Positions 24,784 through 32,522 of a DNA stretch of 45,354 nt are shown in pieces. Every line of letters starts with the position of its first letter. The stretch's first letter is position 1. Source of the DNA: Flavobacteriales bacterium UBA5933 (GTDB lineage: Bacteria > Bacteroidota > Bacteroidia > Flavobacteriales > Weeksellaceae). The stretch covers positions 1 through 45,354 of the forward strand of contig DJDD01000148.1 in the NCBI GenBank assembly GCA_002430925.1, given 5' to 3'. The notes below the pieces were generated by a model. That model did no database searches. It was given only the letters and a program-made list of their open reading frames with translations, and was not told where the DNA came from. The translations under genes and the position numbers were made by a program.

Positions 24784-24824
24784 TCTTAATAAATCTTAAT
24801 AAATGTTATAATTATCTTAATAAA
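24784..24824. promoter_or_regulatory. three phased TCTTAATAAA direct repeats
   Basis: TCTTAATAAA occurs at 24784-24793, 24794-24803 and 24815-24824, with starts 10 and 21 bases apart and thus on the same DNA face. They lie 68-108 bases upstream of the exported amidase-like gene on the minus strand. This is a place and spacing typical of tandem sites for an OmpR-type response regulator. The third overlaps the edge of the tpiA terminator. Confidence 0.45.
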
Positions 24825-24854
24825 AAAATCCAAGAAGTAAACTCCTTGGATTTT
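24825..24854 (-). terminator. terminator after tpiA
   Basis: AAAATCCAAG (24825-24834) pairs with CTTGGATTTT (24845-24854). On the minus strand the stem ends in T7. It begins 26 bases after the tpiA stop. Confidence 0.82.
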
Positions 24855-24879
24855 ATATTTCTTTTTAGTATTATTGTAA

Positions 24880-25638
24880 TTATTTACAAGCAGCTATAAT
24901 TTGCACAAAATCATCATATTTTAATGATGCTCCACCTACAAGACCACCGTCAATATCAGGTTGAGAGAAAATTTCGTCAGCATTTGCTGCATTTACACTT
25001 CCTCCGTATAAAATACTTGTATTATTAGCGACCTCAACACCAAATTCATCATTTAAAACTTTACGAATAAACGCATGTATTTCTTGCGCTTGTTCTGGTG
25101 TAGCAGTTTTCCCTGTACCAATTGCCCAAACTGGTTCATAAGCAATAATTAATCGAGATAAATCTTCTTTATCTTGATAAGTTAATGCATTTAATACTTG
25201 AGTTTTAACAACAGAAAAATGATCTCCAGCTTCACGTTCTTCTAATTTTTCACCAACACAAAAAATTGGATTAATTTGGTGTTTGAAAGCTTGTTTTAAT
25301 TTTTCTGCTATAATTGTATCTGATTCTCCTTGGTAATCTCTACGTTCTGAGTGACCAACAATAGCAAAATCTAAACCTATGCTATCCAATTGCTCTGCAG
25401 ATACATCTCCAGTATATGCCCCTTTTGCATGAGCAGATATATCTTGAGATGCTATTTTTAAGTATTGCTCATCAACAGCTTCTAATAATGTTTGTAAATA
25501 AATAAAAGAAGGAGCTATAATAACTTCAGCAGTTGGTTGATTATCTGCAATCCAAGCATTAAGATTTGTTCCTAATTGAATTGCTTCTTCATAATTCAAA
25601 TTCATTTTCCAGTTACCTGCTACTATTTTATTGCGCAT
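24880..25638 (-). CDS. tpiA: triosephosphate isomerase
   Basis: A 252-residue TIM-barrel enzyme interconverting dihydroxyacetone phosphate and glyceraldehyde 3-phosphate. Catalytic residues are K11 (GNWKMN), H96 (VGHSERR) and E168 (AYEPVWAIGTG). The phosphate-binding loops are YGGSVNAAN and GGLVGGAS. Length is standard. It is the last gene of a minus-strand row: DUF1599, BT_3928-type protein, permease, tpiA. Confidence 0.97.
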   Translation of the reverse strand: MRNKIVAGNWKMNLNYEEAIQLGTNLNAWIADNQPTAEVIIAPSFIYLQTLLEAVDEQYLKIASQDISAHAKGAYTGDVSAEQLDSIGLDFAIVGHSERRDYQGESDTIIAEKLKQAFKHQINPIFCVGEKLEEREAGDHFSVVKTQVLNALTYQDKEDLSRLIIAYEPVWAIGTGKTATPEQAQEIHAFIRKVLNDEFGVEVANNTSILYGGSVNAANADEIFSQPDIDGGLVGGASLKYDDFVQIIAACK

Positions 25639-25716
25639 ATTCTATTCTTTTTTGATTTTGTATATTTAATTTAAAAGTCTAAGATAAATATTATTTTTCA
25701 GAATACATTTATCTTC

Positions 25717-26796
25717 TTATTTTATTCTAACGCGAGGATCTAATACTCCATATAATATATCTACTATAATATTAATTACAATAAACATTACTGCGATTAC
25801 TAAAACTGCTCCCATAACAATCGGTAAATCCAAGGTATTTAAAGCATTTACAATTTCTTTACCCAATCCATTCCAACCAAAAACAAATTCTACAAATACA
25901 GAACCTGCTAACATTGATGCAAACCAACCTGATATTGCAGTAATAACTGGATTTAATGCATTACGAAGAGCATGTTTTGTTATAACAGCTTTTCTTGATA
26001 AACCTTTAGCAAAGGCTGTTCGTATATAATCTTGATTTAAAACTTCTAATAAAGAATTTCTTGTTAATTGAGTAAAAACAGCAAGTGGACGAGAACCAAG
26101 TGTTATTGCTGGTAAAATTAAATTTTTCAGCATAAGATGTTTTCCTTCACCTAGATCATCAACTTCATATAAACTACCAATCATTGTAAGACCTGTTACA
26201 TTATGTAATAAAAAAGCAAAGATATAAGCTATTATAATTGCTGAAAAAAACGAAGGAATACTCATTCCGAAACTTGTTATCACCAGTAATAAACGATCTA
26301 CCCAAGTATCTTTTAATAAAGCAGACAAAATTCCTAATAAAATACCAAATACAGATGCTATAATTATAGATGCAACTGCTAATACAATTGTATTAGGTAA
26401 AGTCTCAGCAATAATAGAAGAAACTGTTTTTCCTTGCTTTTGAAATGACTGACGTAAATAAGGCATTTTCAGGACCATTTCATTTGTTCCTAATTTCAAT
26501 AAACCTTTAAAATTGTACTTACCTGAACTTAAAGAAGTATAAGTCGTTTCATTTTCTATATTATGAAAAGAAATAGGAGAAAGATCATTTATATAATATG
26601 CATATTGCTTCCATAACGGTTGATCTAACCCTAAATTTTTTCTTATTTGTGCCAATTGTACAGGATCTTCTTTTTGATCTAACATCATTCGAGCTGGATC
26701 ACCTGGTAAGACAGAGAAAAGAAAAAAAACGACAGTCACAACTCCAAAAAGAGTTAAGAAACCATAAAATATTTTATTTAAAATGTAACTCGTCAC
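25717..26796 (-). CDS. ABC transporter permease, oligopeptide/nickel (DppB) type
   Basis: A 359-residue inner-membrane permease with the DppB/OppB opening (one membrane segment, then SVLPGDPARMMLDQKEDPVQLAQIRKNLGLDQPLWKQYAYYI). A BPD_transp_1 domain follows, with TRNSLLEVLNQDYIRTAFAKGLSRKAVITKHALRNALNPVIT as the ATPase-contact region. It probably imports peptides or a metal complex. Its partner permease, ATPases and binding protein are not in the window. It lies 3 bases after the BT_3928-type gene. A longer first periplasmic loop than in E. coli DppB is typical of Bacteroidota members, as I recall. Confidence 0.9.
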   Translation of the reverse strand: MTSYILNKIFYGFLTLFGVVTVVFFLFSVLPGDPARMMLDQKEDPVQLAQIRKNLGLDQPLWKQYAYYINDLSPISFHNIENETTYTSLSSGKYNFKGLLKLGTNEMVLKMPYLRQSFQKQGKTVSSIIAETLPNTIVLAVASIIIASVFGILLGILSALLKDTWVDRLLLVITSFGMSIPSFFSAIIIAYIFAFLLHNVTGLTMIGSLYEVDDLGEGKHLMLKNLILPAITLGSRPLAVFTQLTRNSLLEVLNQDYIRTAFAKGLSRKAVITKHALRNALNPVITAISGWFASMLAGSVFVEFVFGWNGLGKEIVNALNTLDLPIVMGAVLVIAVMFIVINIIVDILYGVLDPRVRIK

Positions 26797-26799
26797 GGA

Positions 26800-27921
26800 T
26801 TAAAATAATTCTTTTATTTGATTGATTGAAGGGAAATCATTGTAATGATATTTTGCCTTTACAGTTCCTTTATTTAGTACAATAATTCCTGGATTAGAAC
26901 GAGTAATTGTTTTCATGGTTGTTTGATCCATAAATGCATTTTTTATAGCTAGACCTTCTACAGGATTATTTGCAACAGCTACAACTAAAAAATCGGTGGT
27001 TTTTGCATCATTGATTAATTTATTCATTTTAGCTATTTTCTCTTTATCTAATTTATCAGCAAAAGGAATAACTAAAACAATCACTTTTGGATCATTTAAT
27101 ATTTGTAAAGTTTTATCTTCTCCATCAAAATCGAATCCAAAATCATGAATTGGAGGTTCATAACCTTTTTGTTCTACAACTGTTTTGGTTTTATCCTCTT
27201 CTATTTGCCAAGGAGTTCCCTCTTTATACCACTTATCATCAGAAATATATTGTGTATCATCAATCTCAACAACTTTACCATCTTGCTTATTCTTTAAAGT
27301 ATAAATCGTTTTGTAAGTTGTTGGTTTCAATCCTAATTCCTCAGGAGTTTTCATTCCTTCAATTAAATTTTTTCCAACTGCATAAGCACGGAAATCTATA
27401 ATCGGATTATGATAAATTCCTAAATAAGCTATATATAAAGAACCTATAATTGCTATAAAATTAATTACATAATTTACTTTTTGAGATAGTATTGGTTGAA
27501 TATATTTTTGTCCTAAAACTAAAATTAAAATTAAGACCAATAAAACAAGATCTTTATAGAAAGATGTCCAAGGTTCTAATTTCAGTGCATCACCAAAACA
27601 TCCACAATCTGTTACTTTATTATAATATGCAGAATAAAAAGTTAAGAAAGTAAAAAATACAATTGTTACTAATAAGGCTATTGTTGTAAATCTTTTCCAA
27701 ACTCCTAAAAGTAAAAATACTCCTAATACAATTTCGAAAATTGAGAAAAATGTTGCTAATGGTAAACTTAAACTTTCTAAAAAATGAATATTAAGAACAT
27801 TAGGAGAAAAGTACTCTTCTAATTTATAACTTAATCCAACTGGATCTACATTTTTTACAAATCCTGAAATAATAAAAATTACTCCAACTATTATTCTAGC
27901 TAATTGTACAATATATTTCAT
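26800..27921 (-). CDS. BT_3928-type DoxX/MauE-like membrane protein
   Basis: A 373-residue protein. The N-terminal half has four membrane segments in a DoxX/MauE-like arrangement, with the redox-like motif DCGCFGDALKLEPW (C106, C108) after the third, and one more segment at about 150-170. The C-terminal half is soluble and thioredoxin-like in pattern (KVIVLVIPFADKLDKEKIAKMNKL, then GIIVLNKGTVKAKYHYND) but lacks a CxxC. It resembles the Bacteroidota BT_3928 family. A thiol-related role is inferred. It overlaps the DUF1599 gene by 4 bases. Confidence 0.85.
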   Translation of the reverse strand: MKYIVQLARIIVGVIFIISGFVKNVDPVGLSYKLEEYFSPNVLNIHFLESLSLPLATFFSIFEIVLGVFLLLGVWKRFTTIALLVTIVFFTFLTFYSAYYNKVTDCGCFGDALKLEPWTSFYKDLVLLVLILILVLGQKYIQPILSQKVNYVINFIAIIGSLYIAYLGIYHNPIIDFRAYAVGKNLIEGMKTPEELGLKPTTYKTIYTLKNKQDGKVVEIDDTQYISDDKWYKEGTPWQIEEDKTKTVVEQKGYEPPIHDFGFDFDGEDKTLQILNDPKVIVLVIPFADKLDKEKIAKMNKLINDAKTTDFLVVAVANNPVEGLAIKNAFMDQTTMKTITRSNPGIIVLNKGTVKAKYHYNDFPSINQIKELF

Positions 27922-28466
27922 ATTAATTTATTTTCGTTAATTAATATCATTGAGAAAATTGAATAATTAATCATGTCTAAATAATTTGCATCTAAACCTT
28001 CAGAAACAATTGTTTTCCCTTTATTGTCTTCGATACTCTTTGTTCTTAAAACCTTTTGATAAATTAAATCTGTGATAGAACTAATTCTCATTTCTCTCCA
28101 AGCTTCTCCATAGTCATGATTCTTTTTTAGCATCAAATCATAAGCTATTGTTGCGTATTTGTCGTAATACTCAATAGCTTGTTCATCAGTTAAATCTGGC
28201 TGATCTGCAAAACCTAATTCAAGTTGAATAAGTCCCATTATTGCATAATTTACAATTGCAATAAATTCTCCTTCTTCATCTTCATCAACCATTCTTTCAG
28301 TTGCTTCTTGCAATGTACGAATACGACTAATTTTGATATAAATTTGATCTGTTAAAGAAGGTAATCTTAGTACACGCCAAGCAGGACCATAATCTTTTAG
28401 CTTCTTAATATATAATTCTCTACAAATAGAGATAATTTCTTTGAATTGAATTGAGGTATTTTTCAT
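27918..28466 (-). CDS. DUF1599 protein with duplicated domain
   Basis: A 182-residue protein made of two copies of the same unit: KDYGPAWRVLRLPSLTDQIYIKISRI (about 24-50) with VNYAIMGLIQLE (72-83), and HDYGEAWREMRISSITDLIYQKVLRT (117-142) with INYSIFSMILI (166-176). This fits DUF1599, also called nucleotide modification associated domain 1. The function is unproven. It is the first gene of its operon, divergent from folP, with a -7 box 17 bases upstream. Confidence 0.88.
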   Translation of the reverse strand: MKNTSIQFKEIISICRELYIKKLKDYGPAWRVLRLPSLTDQIYIKISRIRTLQEATERMVDEDEEGEFIAIVNYAIMGLIQLELGFADQPDLTDEQAIEYYDKYATIAYDLMLKKNHDYGEAWREMRISSITDLIYQKVLRTKSIEDNKGKTIVSEGLDANYLDMINYSIFSMILINENKLI

Positions 28467-28482
28467 AATTTCGTTTCGATTT

Positions 28483-28490
28483 CAAAAATA
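28483..28490 (-). promoter_or_regulatory. promoter -7 box for DUF1599 operon
   Basis: The minus strand reads TATTTTTG, matching TAnnTTTG, 17 bases upstream of the DUF1599 start. It lies in the 53-base gap shared with the divergent folP gene. Confidence 0.45.
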
Positions 28491-28519
28491 ATTGAAATTA
28501 CTTAAAGAACTTCTAAGAT

Positions 28520-29350
28520 ATGACAATTAATTGTAATGGACGTTTAATTGATTTGAACGAACCAAAAATTATGGGGATTTTAAATACTACTCCTGATTCT
28601 TTTTTTGATGGAGGAAGTAGTGAATCTATCAATTTAGTTTTAGAAAAAGTTGATAAATATTTAAATGATGGAGCAGATATTATAGATATCGGTGGATATT
28701 CTACAAAACCAAACGCAAAAGTTATATCTGAACAAGAAGAAATAGATAGAACTATTCCTTTTATAGAAGCGATTGTAAAAAAATACCCTGATATTATTTT
28801 ATCTATAGATACTTTTAGAGGAAACGTTGCTAAAAAAGCAATAAATGCTGGTGCAGCAATCATAAATGATGTTTCTGGTTGGGAATTAGATGACAATATG
28901 TTTGATGCTATAAAAGAATTAAATGTTCCTTATATATTAATGCATATGAAAGGAAATCCTGAGACAATGCAGGAAAAAACATCATACAATGATATCACAT
29001 TAGAAGTAAATGAATATTTTTCTCAGAAAATAGAAAAATTAAAAGCTGCTAAAATAAATGATATTATTTTAGATCCTGGTTTTGGATTTGCAAAAAATTT
29101 AGAACAAAATTATGAGCTATTCAGTAAAATGGAAGCTTTAGGTTTCAATCAGTTTCCTTTATTAGTTGGTATCTCTAGAAAATCTATGATTTATAAACTT
29201 TTTAATACAACAGCTCAAGAAGCTCTTAATGGAACATCAGTACTAAATATGGTTGCATTACAAAAAGGTGCTAAAATACTTCGAGTACATGATGTAAAGG
29301 AAGCAAAAGAAACATTAAAAATATATAATGCTTTAAAAGGAAAATATTAA
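28520..29350 (+). CDS. folP: dihydropteroate synthase
   Basis: A 276-residue TIM-barrel enzyme condensing p-aminobenzoate with dihydropterin pyrophosphate in folate synthesis; it is the sulfonamide target. Signatures are MGILNTTPDSFFDGG (18-32), DIIDIGGYSTKP (pABA loop), NDVSGWELD, DPGFGFAKN and LVGISRKSMI. It is divergent from DUF1599. Its stop is only 4 bases from the convergent comM stop, with no room for a separate terminator. Confidence 0.96.
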   Translation: MTINCNGRLIDLNEPKIMGILNTTPDSFFDGGSSESINLVLEKVDKYLNDGADIIDIGGYSTKPNAKVISEQEEIDRTIPFIEAIVKKYPDIILSIDTFRGNVAKKAINAGAAIINDVSGWELDDNMFDAIKELNVPYILMHMKGNPETMQEKTSYNDITLEVNEYFSQKIEKLKAAKINDIILDPGFGFAKNLEQNYELFSKMEALGFNQFPLLVGISRKSMIYKLFNTTAQEALNGTSVLNMVALQKGAKILRVHDVKEAKETLKIYNALKGKY

Positions 29351-29354
29351 AGTA

Positions 29355-30881
29355 TTACATCCATTGATTTCTATCTAAACTTCTGTATTGAATAGCTTCA
29401 CTTATATGTTTAGATAGAATTTTTTCTGACCCTTCTAAATCAGCTATTGTTCTACCAACACGAATAATTCTATCATAAGCACGAGCTGAAAGGTTTAATT
29501 TTTCCATCACAATTTTTATTAAATTTTTAGAAGAATCATCTAAAGAACAATAGGCATCAAGTTCTTTTGGTCCCATTTGCGAATTATAATGAACTTTAGA
29601 GTCTTGAAATCTTTTAGTTTGAATATCTCTTGCTTTTATTACCCGATCTCTTATCACTTTACTTTTTTCTCCTCTTCTTTCTTGTGATAAATCATCAAAC
29701 GGAACAGGATTTACTTCTATATGTAAATCTATTCTATCTAACAAAGGACCAGAAATTTTATTCAAATACCTCTGCATTTCAGAAGATGTAGAAGTATTAT
29801 TAGGATCATCCATAAAATAACCACTTGGACTAGGATTCATAGAAGCAACCAACATAAAACTTGCAGGATAATTTACGGTAAATTTTGCTCGAGATATTGT
29901 TACTTCTCTATCCTCCAAAGGTTGTCTCATTACTTCTAAAACAGAACGTTTAAACTCTGGTAATTCATCAAGAAATAAAACTCCATTATGAGAAAGTGAA
30001 ATTTCGCCTGGTTGAGGATATGATCCTCCACCAACTAATGCAACGTCAGAAATCGTTGAATGAGGATTAATAAATGGTCTAATTGTTATTAATGATTGAT
30101 TTGCTAATTTTCCAGCTACGCTATGTATTTTTGTAGTTTCTAAAGCTTCATCAATTGTTAATGGAGGTAAAATAGAAGCTATTCTTTTAGCTAACATTGT
30201 TTTTCCGCTACCAGGAGGACCAATTAAAATAATATTATGTCCACCAGCAGCAGCAATTTCCATTGCTCTTTTTACATTTTCTTGTCCTTTTACATCGGCA
30301 AAATCAAATGGATAATTTTCCATCTGATCAAAAAATGATTGATTAAGATTAACTTGATGAGGTTCTAAAACAATGTCTCCATTAAAAAAATCAATTATTT
30401 CTTTAATATTATTTATTCCAAAAACTTTTATTCCTTGTACAACAGAAGCTTCATCTGCATTTTGCTGTGGTAAAATAACACCTTCAAAACCTTCTTCTTT
30501 TGCTTTTATAGTAATTGGTAAAGCTCCTTTTATTGGACGTAAACTTCCATCCAATGATAACTCCCCCATCATTACATACTTATCTAAATCAACAGAATTA
30601 ACTTGCTCGGATGCAGCTAAAATTCCAATAGCAATAGGTAAATCATAAGCAGAACCTTCTTTTTGCAAATCAGCAGGAGCCATATTTATAGTTATTTTTT
30701 TACCAGGTAATTTTAAATTAGAATTTTTAAGTGCTGCATTAATCCTGAAATTACTTTCTTTTATGGCGCTATCGGGCAAGCCAACTAAATGATAACCTAC
30801 ACCTTGATCTATATTTACTTCTACTGTTATTGTTTGAGCAGAAACTCCAAAAATAGCACTTGCAAAAATTTTAACCAACAT
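29355..30881 (-). CDS. comM: YifB/ComM family Mg-chelatase-like AAA ATPase
   Basis: A 508-residue protein. The N-terminal Lon-S16-like domain (about 20-165) contains GLPDSAIKESNFRINAALKNS and DLPIAIGILAAS. An AAA+ domain follows, with Walker A GPPGSGKTMLAKR (near 222) and Walker B GVLFLDELPEF, then LEVMRQPLEDREVTISRA. The C-terminal Mg_chelatase_C helix bundle has LNLSARAYDRIIRVGRTIADL. ComM is a hexameric helicase aiding branch migration in natural transformation. No other competence genes are nearby. Confidence 0.95.
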   Translation of the reverse strand: MLVKIFASAIFGVSAQTITVEVNIDQGVGYHLVGLPDSAIKESNFRINAALKNSNLKLPGKKITINMAPADLQKEGSAYDLPIAIGILAASEQVNSVDLDKYVMMGELSLDGSLRPIKGALPITIKAKEEGFEGVILPQQNADEASVVQGIKVFGINNIKEIIDFFNGDIVLEPHQVNLNQSFFDQMENYPFDFADVKGQENVKRAMEIAAAGGHNIILIGPPGSGKTMLAKRIASILPPLTIDEALETTKIHSVAGKLANQSLITIRPFINPHSTISDVALVGGGSYPQPGEISLSHNGVLFLDELPEFKRSVLEVMRQPLEDREVTISRAKFTVNYPASFMLVASMNPSPSGYFMDDPNNTSTSSEMQRYLNKISGPLLDRIDLHIEVNPVPFDDLSQERRGEKSKVIRDRVIKARDIQTKRFQDSKVHYNSQMGPKELDAYCSLDDSSKNLIKIVMEKLNLSARAYDRIIRVGRTIADLEGSEKILSKHISEAIQYRSLDRNQWM

Positions 30882-30986
30882 AACTATATTTTTCGTAAAT
30901 TTACTTCCTTTTTCTATTGTATAAAATAGCCAAAGGAACTTAAGTGTTTAATAACTAATTAAATAACACAGATTGTGTGATTTTAT

Positions 30987-31460
30987 ATGAAAAAAGAAAA
31001 ATTCTCATTCGAGTTTACTAGCTACGACAATAAAGCTGAGCTTGAAAACAATCAAAGACAAGTATTAGAAGAAGCAGATAAAATTTCTCAAAATGCCTAT
31101 GCTCCTTATTCTAATTTCAAAGTTGGTGCAGCTGTACAATTAGAAAATGGTGAAATATTTTCTAGCTCTAACCAAGAAAATGCAGCTTATCCTGTTGGTT
31201 CTTGTGCAGAAAGAGGTTTATTAGCTTATGTAAATGCTAATTTCCCAAATATTAAAATAACTAAACTAGCTGTTTCTACTCCAAATATTAACTATCCATT
31301 ACCTCCATGTGGAATGTGTCGTCAATACATTTTAGAAATGGAAAAAAAACAAAATTCTTCTATTGAACTATTGTTAGCAGGGAATGAAAGTGAAGTTTTT
31401 GTGTTAAATTCTGCCAAAGATTTGCTTCCATTACATTTTACTGATGAATTTTTAGGTTAG
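30987..31460 (+). CDS. cdd: cytidine deaminase
   Basis: A 157-residue zinc deaminase converting cytidine or deoxycytidine to uridine forms in pyrimidine salvage. The zinc and catalytic set is C73-A-E75 (GSCAERG) plus C108 and C111 (PPCGMCRQ). NAYAPYSNFKVGAA is the usual N-terminal substrate motif. Its length fits the homotetrameric class with about 20 extra N-terminal residues. A promoter for pdhA follows directly. Confidence 0.95.
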   Translation: MKKEKFSFEFTSYDNKAELENNQRQVLEEADKISQNAYAPYSNFKVGAAVQLENGEIFSSSNQENAAYPVGSCAERGLLAYVNANFPNIKITKLAVSTPNINYPLPPCGMCRQYILEMEKKQNSSIELLLAGNESEVFVLNSAKDLLPLHFTDEFLG

Positions 31461-31464
31461 CAAT

Positions 31465-31495
31465 TTTGTACACTAAATAGATTAGTTTAAATTTG
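31465..31495 (+). promoter_or_regulatory. promoter for pdhA-pdhC
   Basis: TTTG (31465-31468), a 19-base spacer and TAAATTTG (31488-31495) match the Bacteroidota consensus closely. It lies 22 bases before ATG 31517. The in-frame TTG at 31493 falls inside the -7 box, so translation cannot start there. Confidence 0.7.
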
Positions 31496-31516
31496 TTCCA
31501 ACGGAATTGTGCAATT

Positions 31517-32518
31517 ATGGAAAAATTAACGCAAGAAACGTACCTACAATGGTATCGTGATATGAACTTTTGGCGTCGCTTTGAGGACAAGTGTCGTTCA
31601 TTATATTTAAAACAAAAAATTAGAGGTTTCTTACACCTTTACAATGGTCAAGAAGCTTTACCAGCAGGTTTTTTACATGCAATGAAATCTGGTGATAAAG
31701 TTATTACTGCTTACCGTTGTCACGTTTGGCCAATCGCAATGGGTGAAGATCCAAAAAGATTAATGGCTGAAATTACTGGAAAATCTGATGGTACATCTCA
31801 TGGTTTAGGTGGATCTATGCACTTTTTCAGTAAAGAACATGGTTTCTATGGAGGTCACGGTATCGTTGGTGGACAAATTCCATTAGGTGCTGGTATGGCA
31901 TTTGGAGATAAATATAACGACAAAGACCATGTTACAATTTGTTTAATGGGAGATGGTGCAACACGCCAAGGAACATTACACGAAACTTTTAACATGGCTA
32001 TGAACTGGAAATTACCTGTAGTATTTGTTTGTGAAAACAACGGGTATGCAATGGGTACTTCTGTTTCTCGTACTGCAAATCACGAAGACATTTGGAAATT
32101 AGGATTAGGTTACGAAATGCCATGTATGCCTGTTGATGGAATGGATCCTGTAAAAGTAGCTGAAGCTGCTTACGAAGCTATCGAGCGTGCTCGTCGTGGA
32201 GATGGACCTACTTTCTTAGACATTCGTACATATCGTTACAGAGGACACTCTATGTCTGATGCTGAACCGTACCGTACTAAAGAAGAAGTTGAAGAGTACA
32301 AAAATGAAGATCCTATCTTAAATGTAAAATCTCATATATTATCTAATAAATGGGCTACAGAAGAAGAATTAGATTCAATTATTGAAGAAGCTAAAACTCG
32401 TGTTGAAGAATGTGTAGATTTCGCTGAAAATTCTCCTTTCCCTGATAGTGATGTATTATACAAATACAATTATTCTGAACCTGATTATCCATTCTTAGAC
32501 AAAATAGAAAATAACTAA
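31517..32518 (+). CDS. pdhA: pyruvate dehydrogenase E1 component, alpha subunit
   Basis: A 333-residue thiamine-diphosphate enzyme subunit that decarboxylates pyruvate and loads the lipoyl arm of E2. The start at 31517 (MEKLTQETYLQWYRDM) is chosen because the promoter -7 box covers the upstream in-frame TTG. The ThDP/Mg motif runs from GDG (145-147) to NN (174-175). Phosphorylation-loop-like RYRGHSMSDAEPYR is near residue 240. It is the split alpha/beta type, unlike E. coli AceE. The beta subunit gene is not adjacent. E2 starts 4 bases downstream. Confidence 0.95.
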   Translation: MEKLTQETYLQWYRDMNFWRRFEDKCRSLYLKQKIRGFLHLYNGQEALPAGFLHAMKSGDKVITAYRCHVWPIAMGEDPKRLMAEITGKSDGTSHGLGGSMHFFSKEHGFYGGHGIVGGQIPLGAGMAFGDKYNDKDHVTICLMGDGATRQGTLHETFNMAMNWKLPVVFVCENNGYAMGTSVSRTANHEDIWKLGLGYEMPCMPVDGMDPVKVAEAAYEAIERARRGDGPTFLDIRTYRYRGHSMSDAEPYRTKEEVEEYKNEDPILNVKSHILSNKWATEEELDSIIEEAKTRVEECVDFAENSPFPDSDVLYKYNYSEPDYPFLDKIENN

Positions 32519-32522
32519 AACT

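Noticed and set aside
28513..28896. A minus-strand open frame of 127 codons within folP
   Set aside because: It is antisense to the start of folP, which has complete family motifs; the peptide shows Ser-rich shadow composition.
31493..31516. N-terminal extension of pdhA from a TTG
   Set aside because: The TTG lies inside the -7 box of a strong promoter match, so it cannot be on the main transcript.
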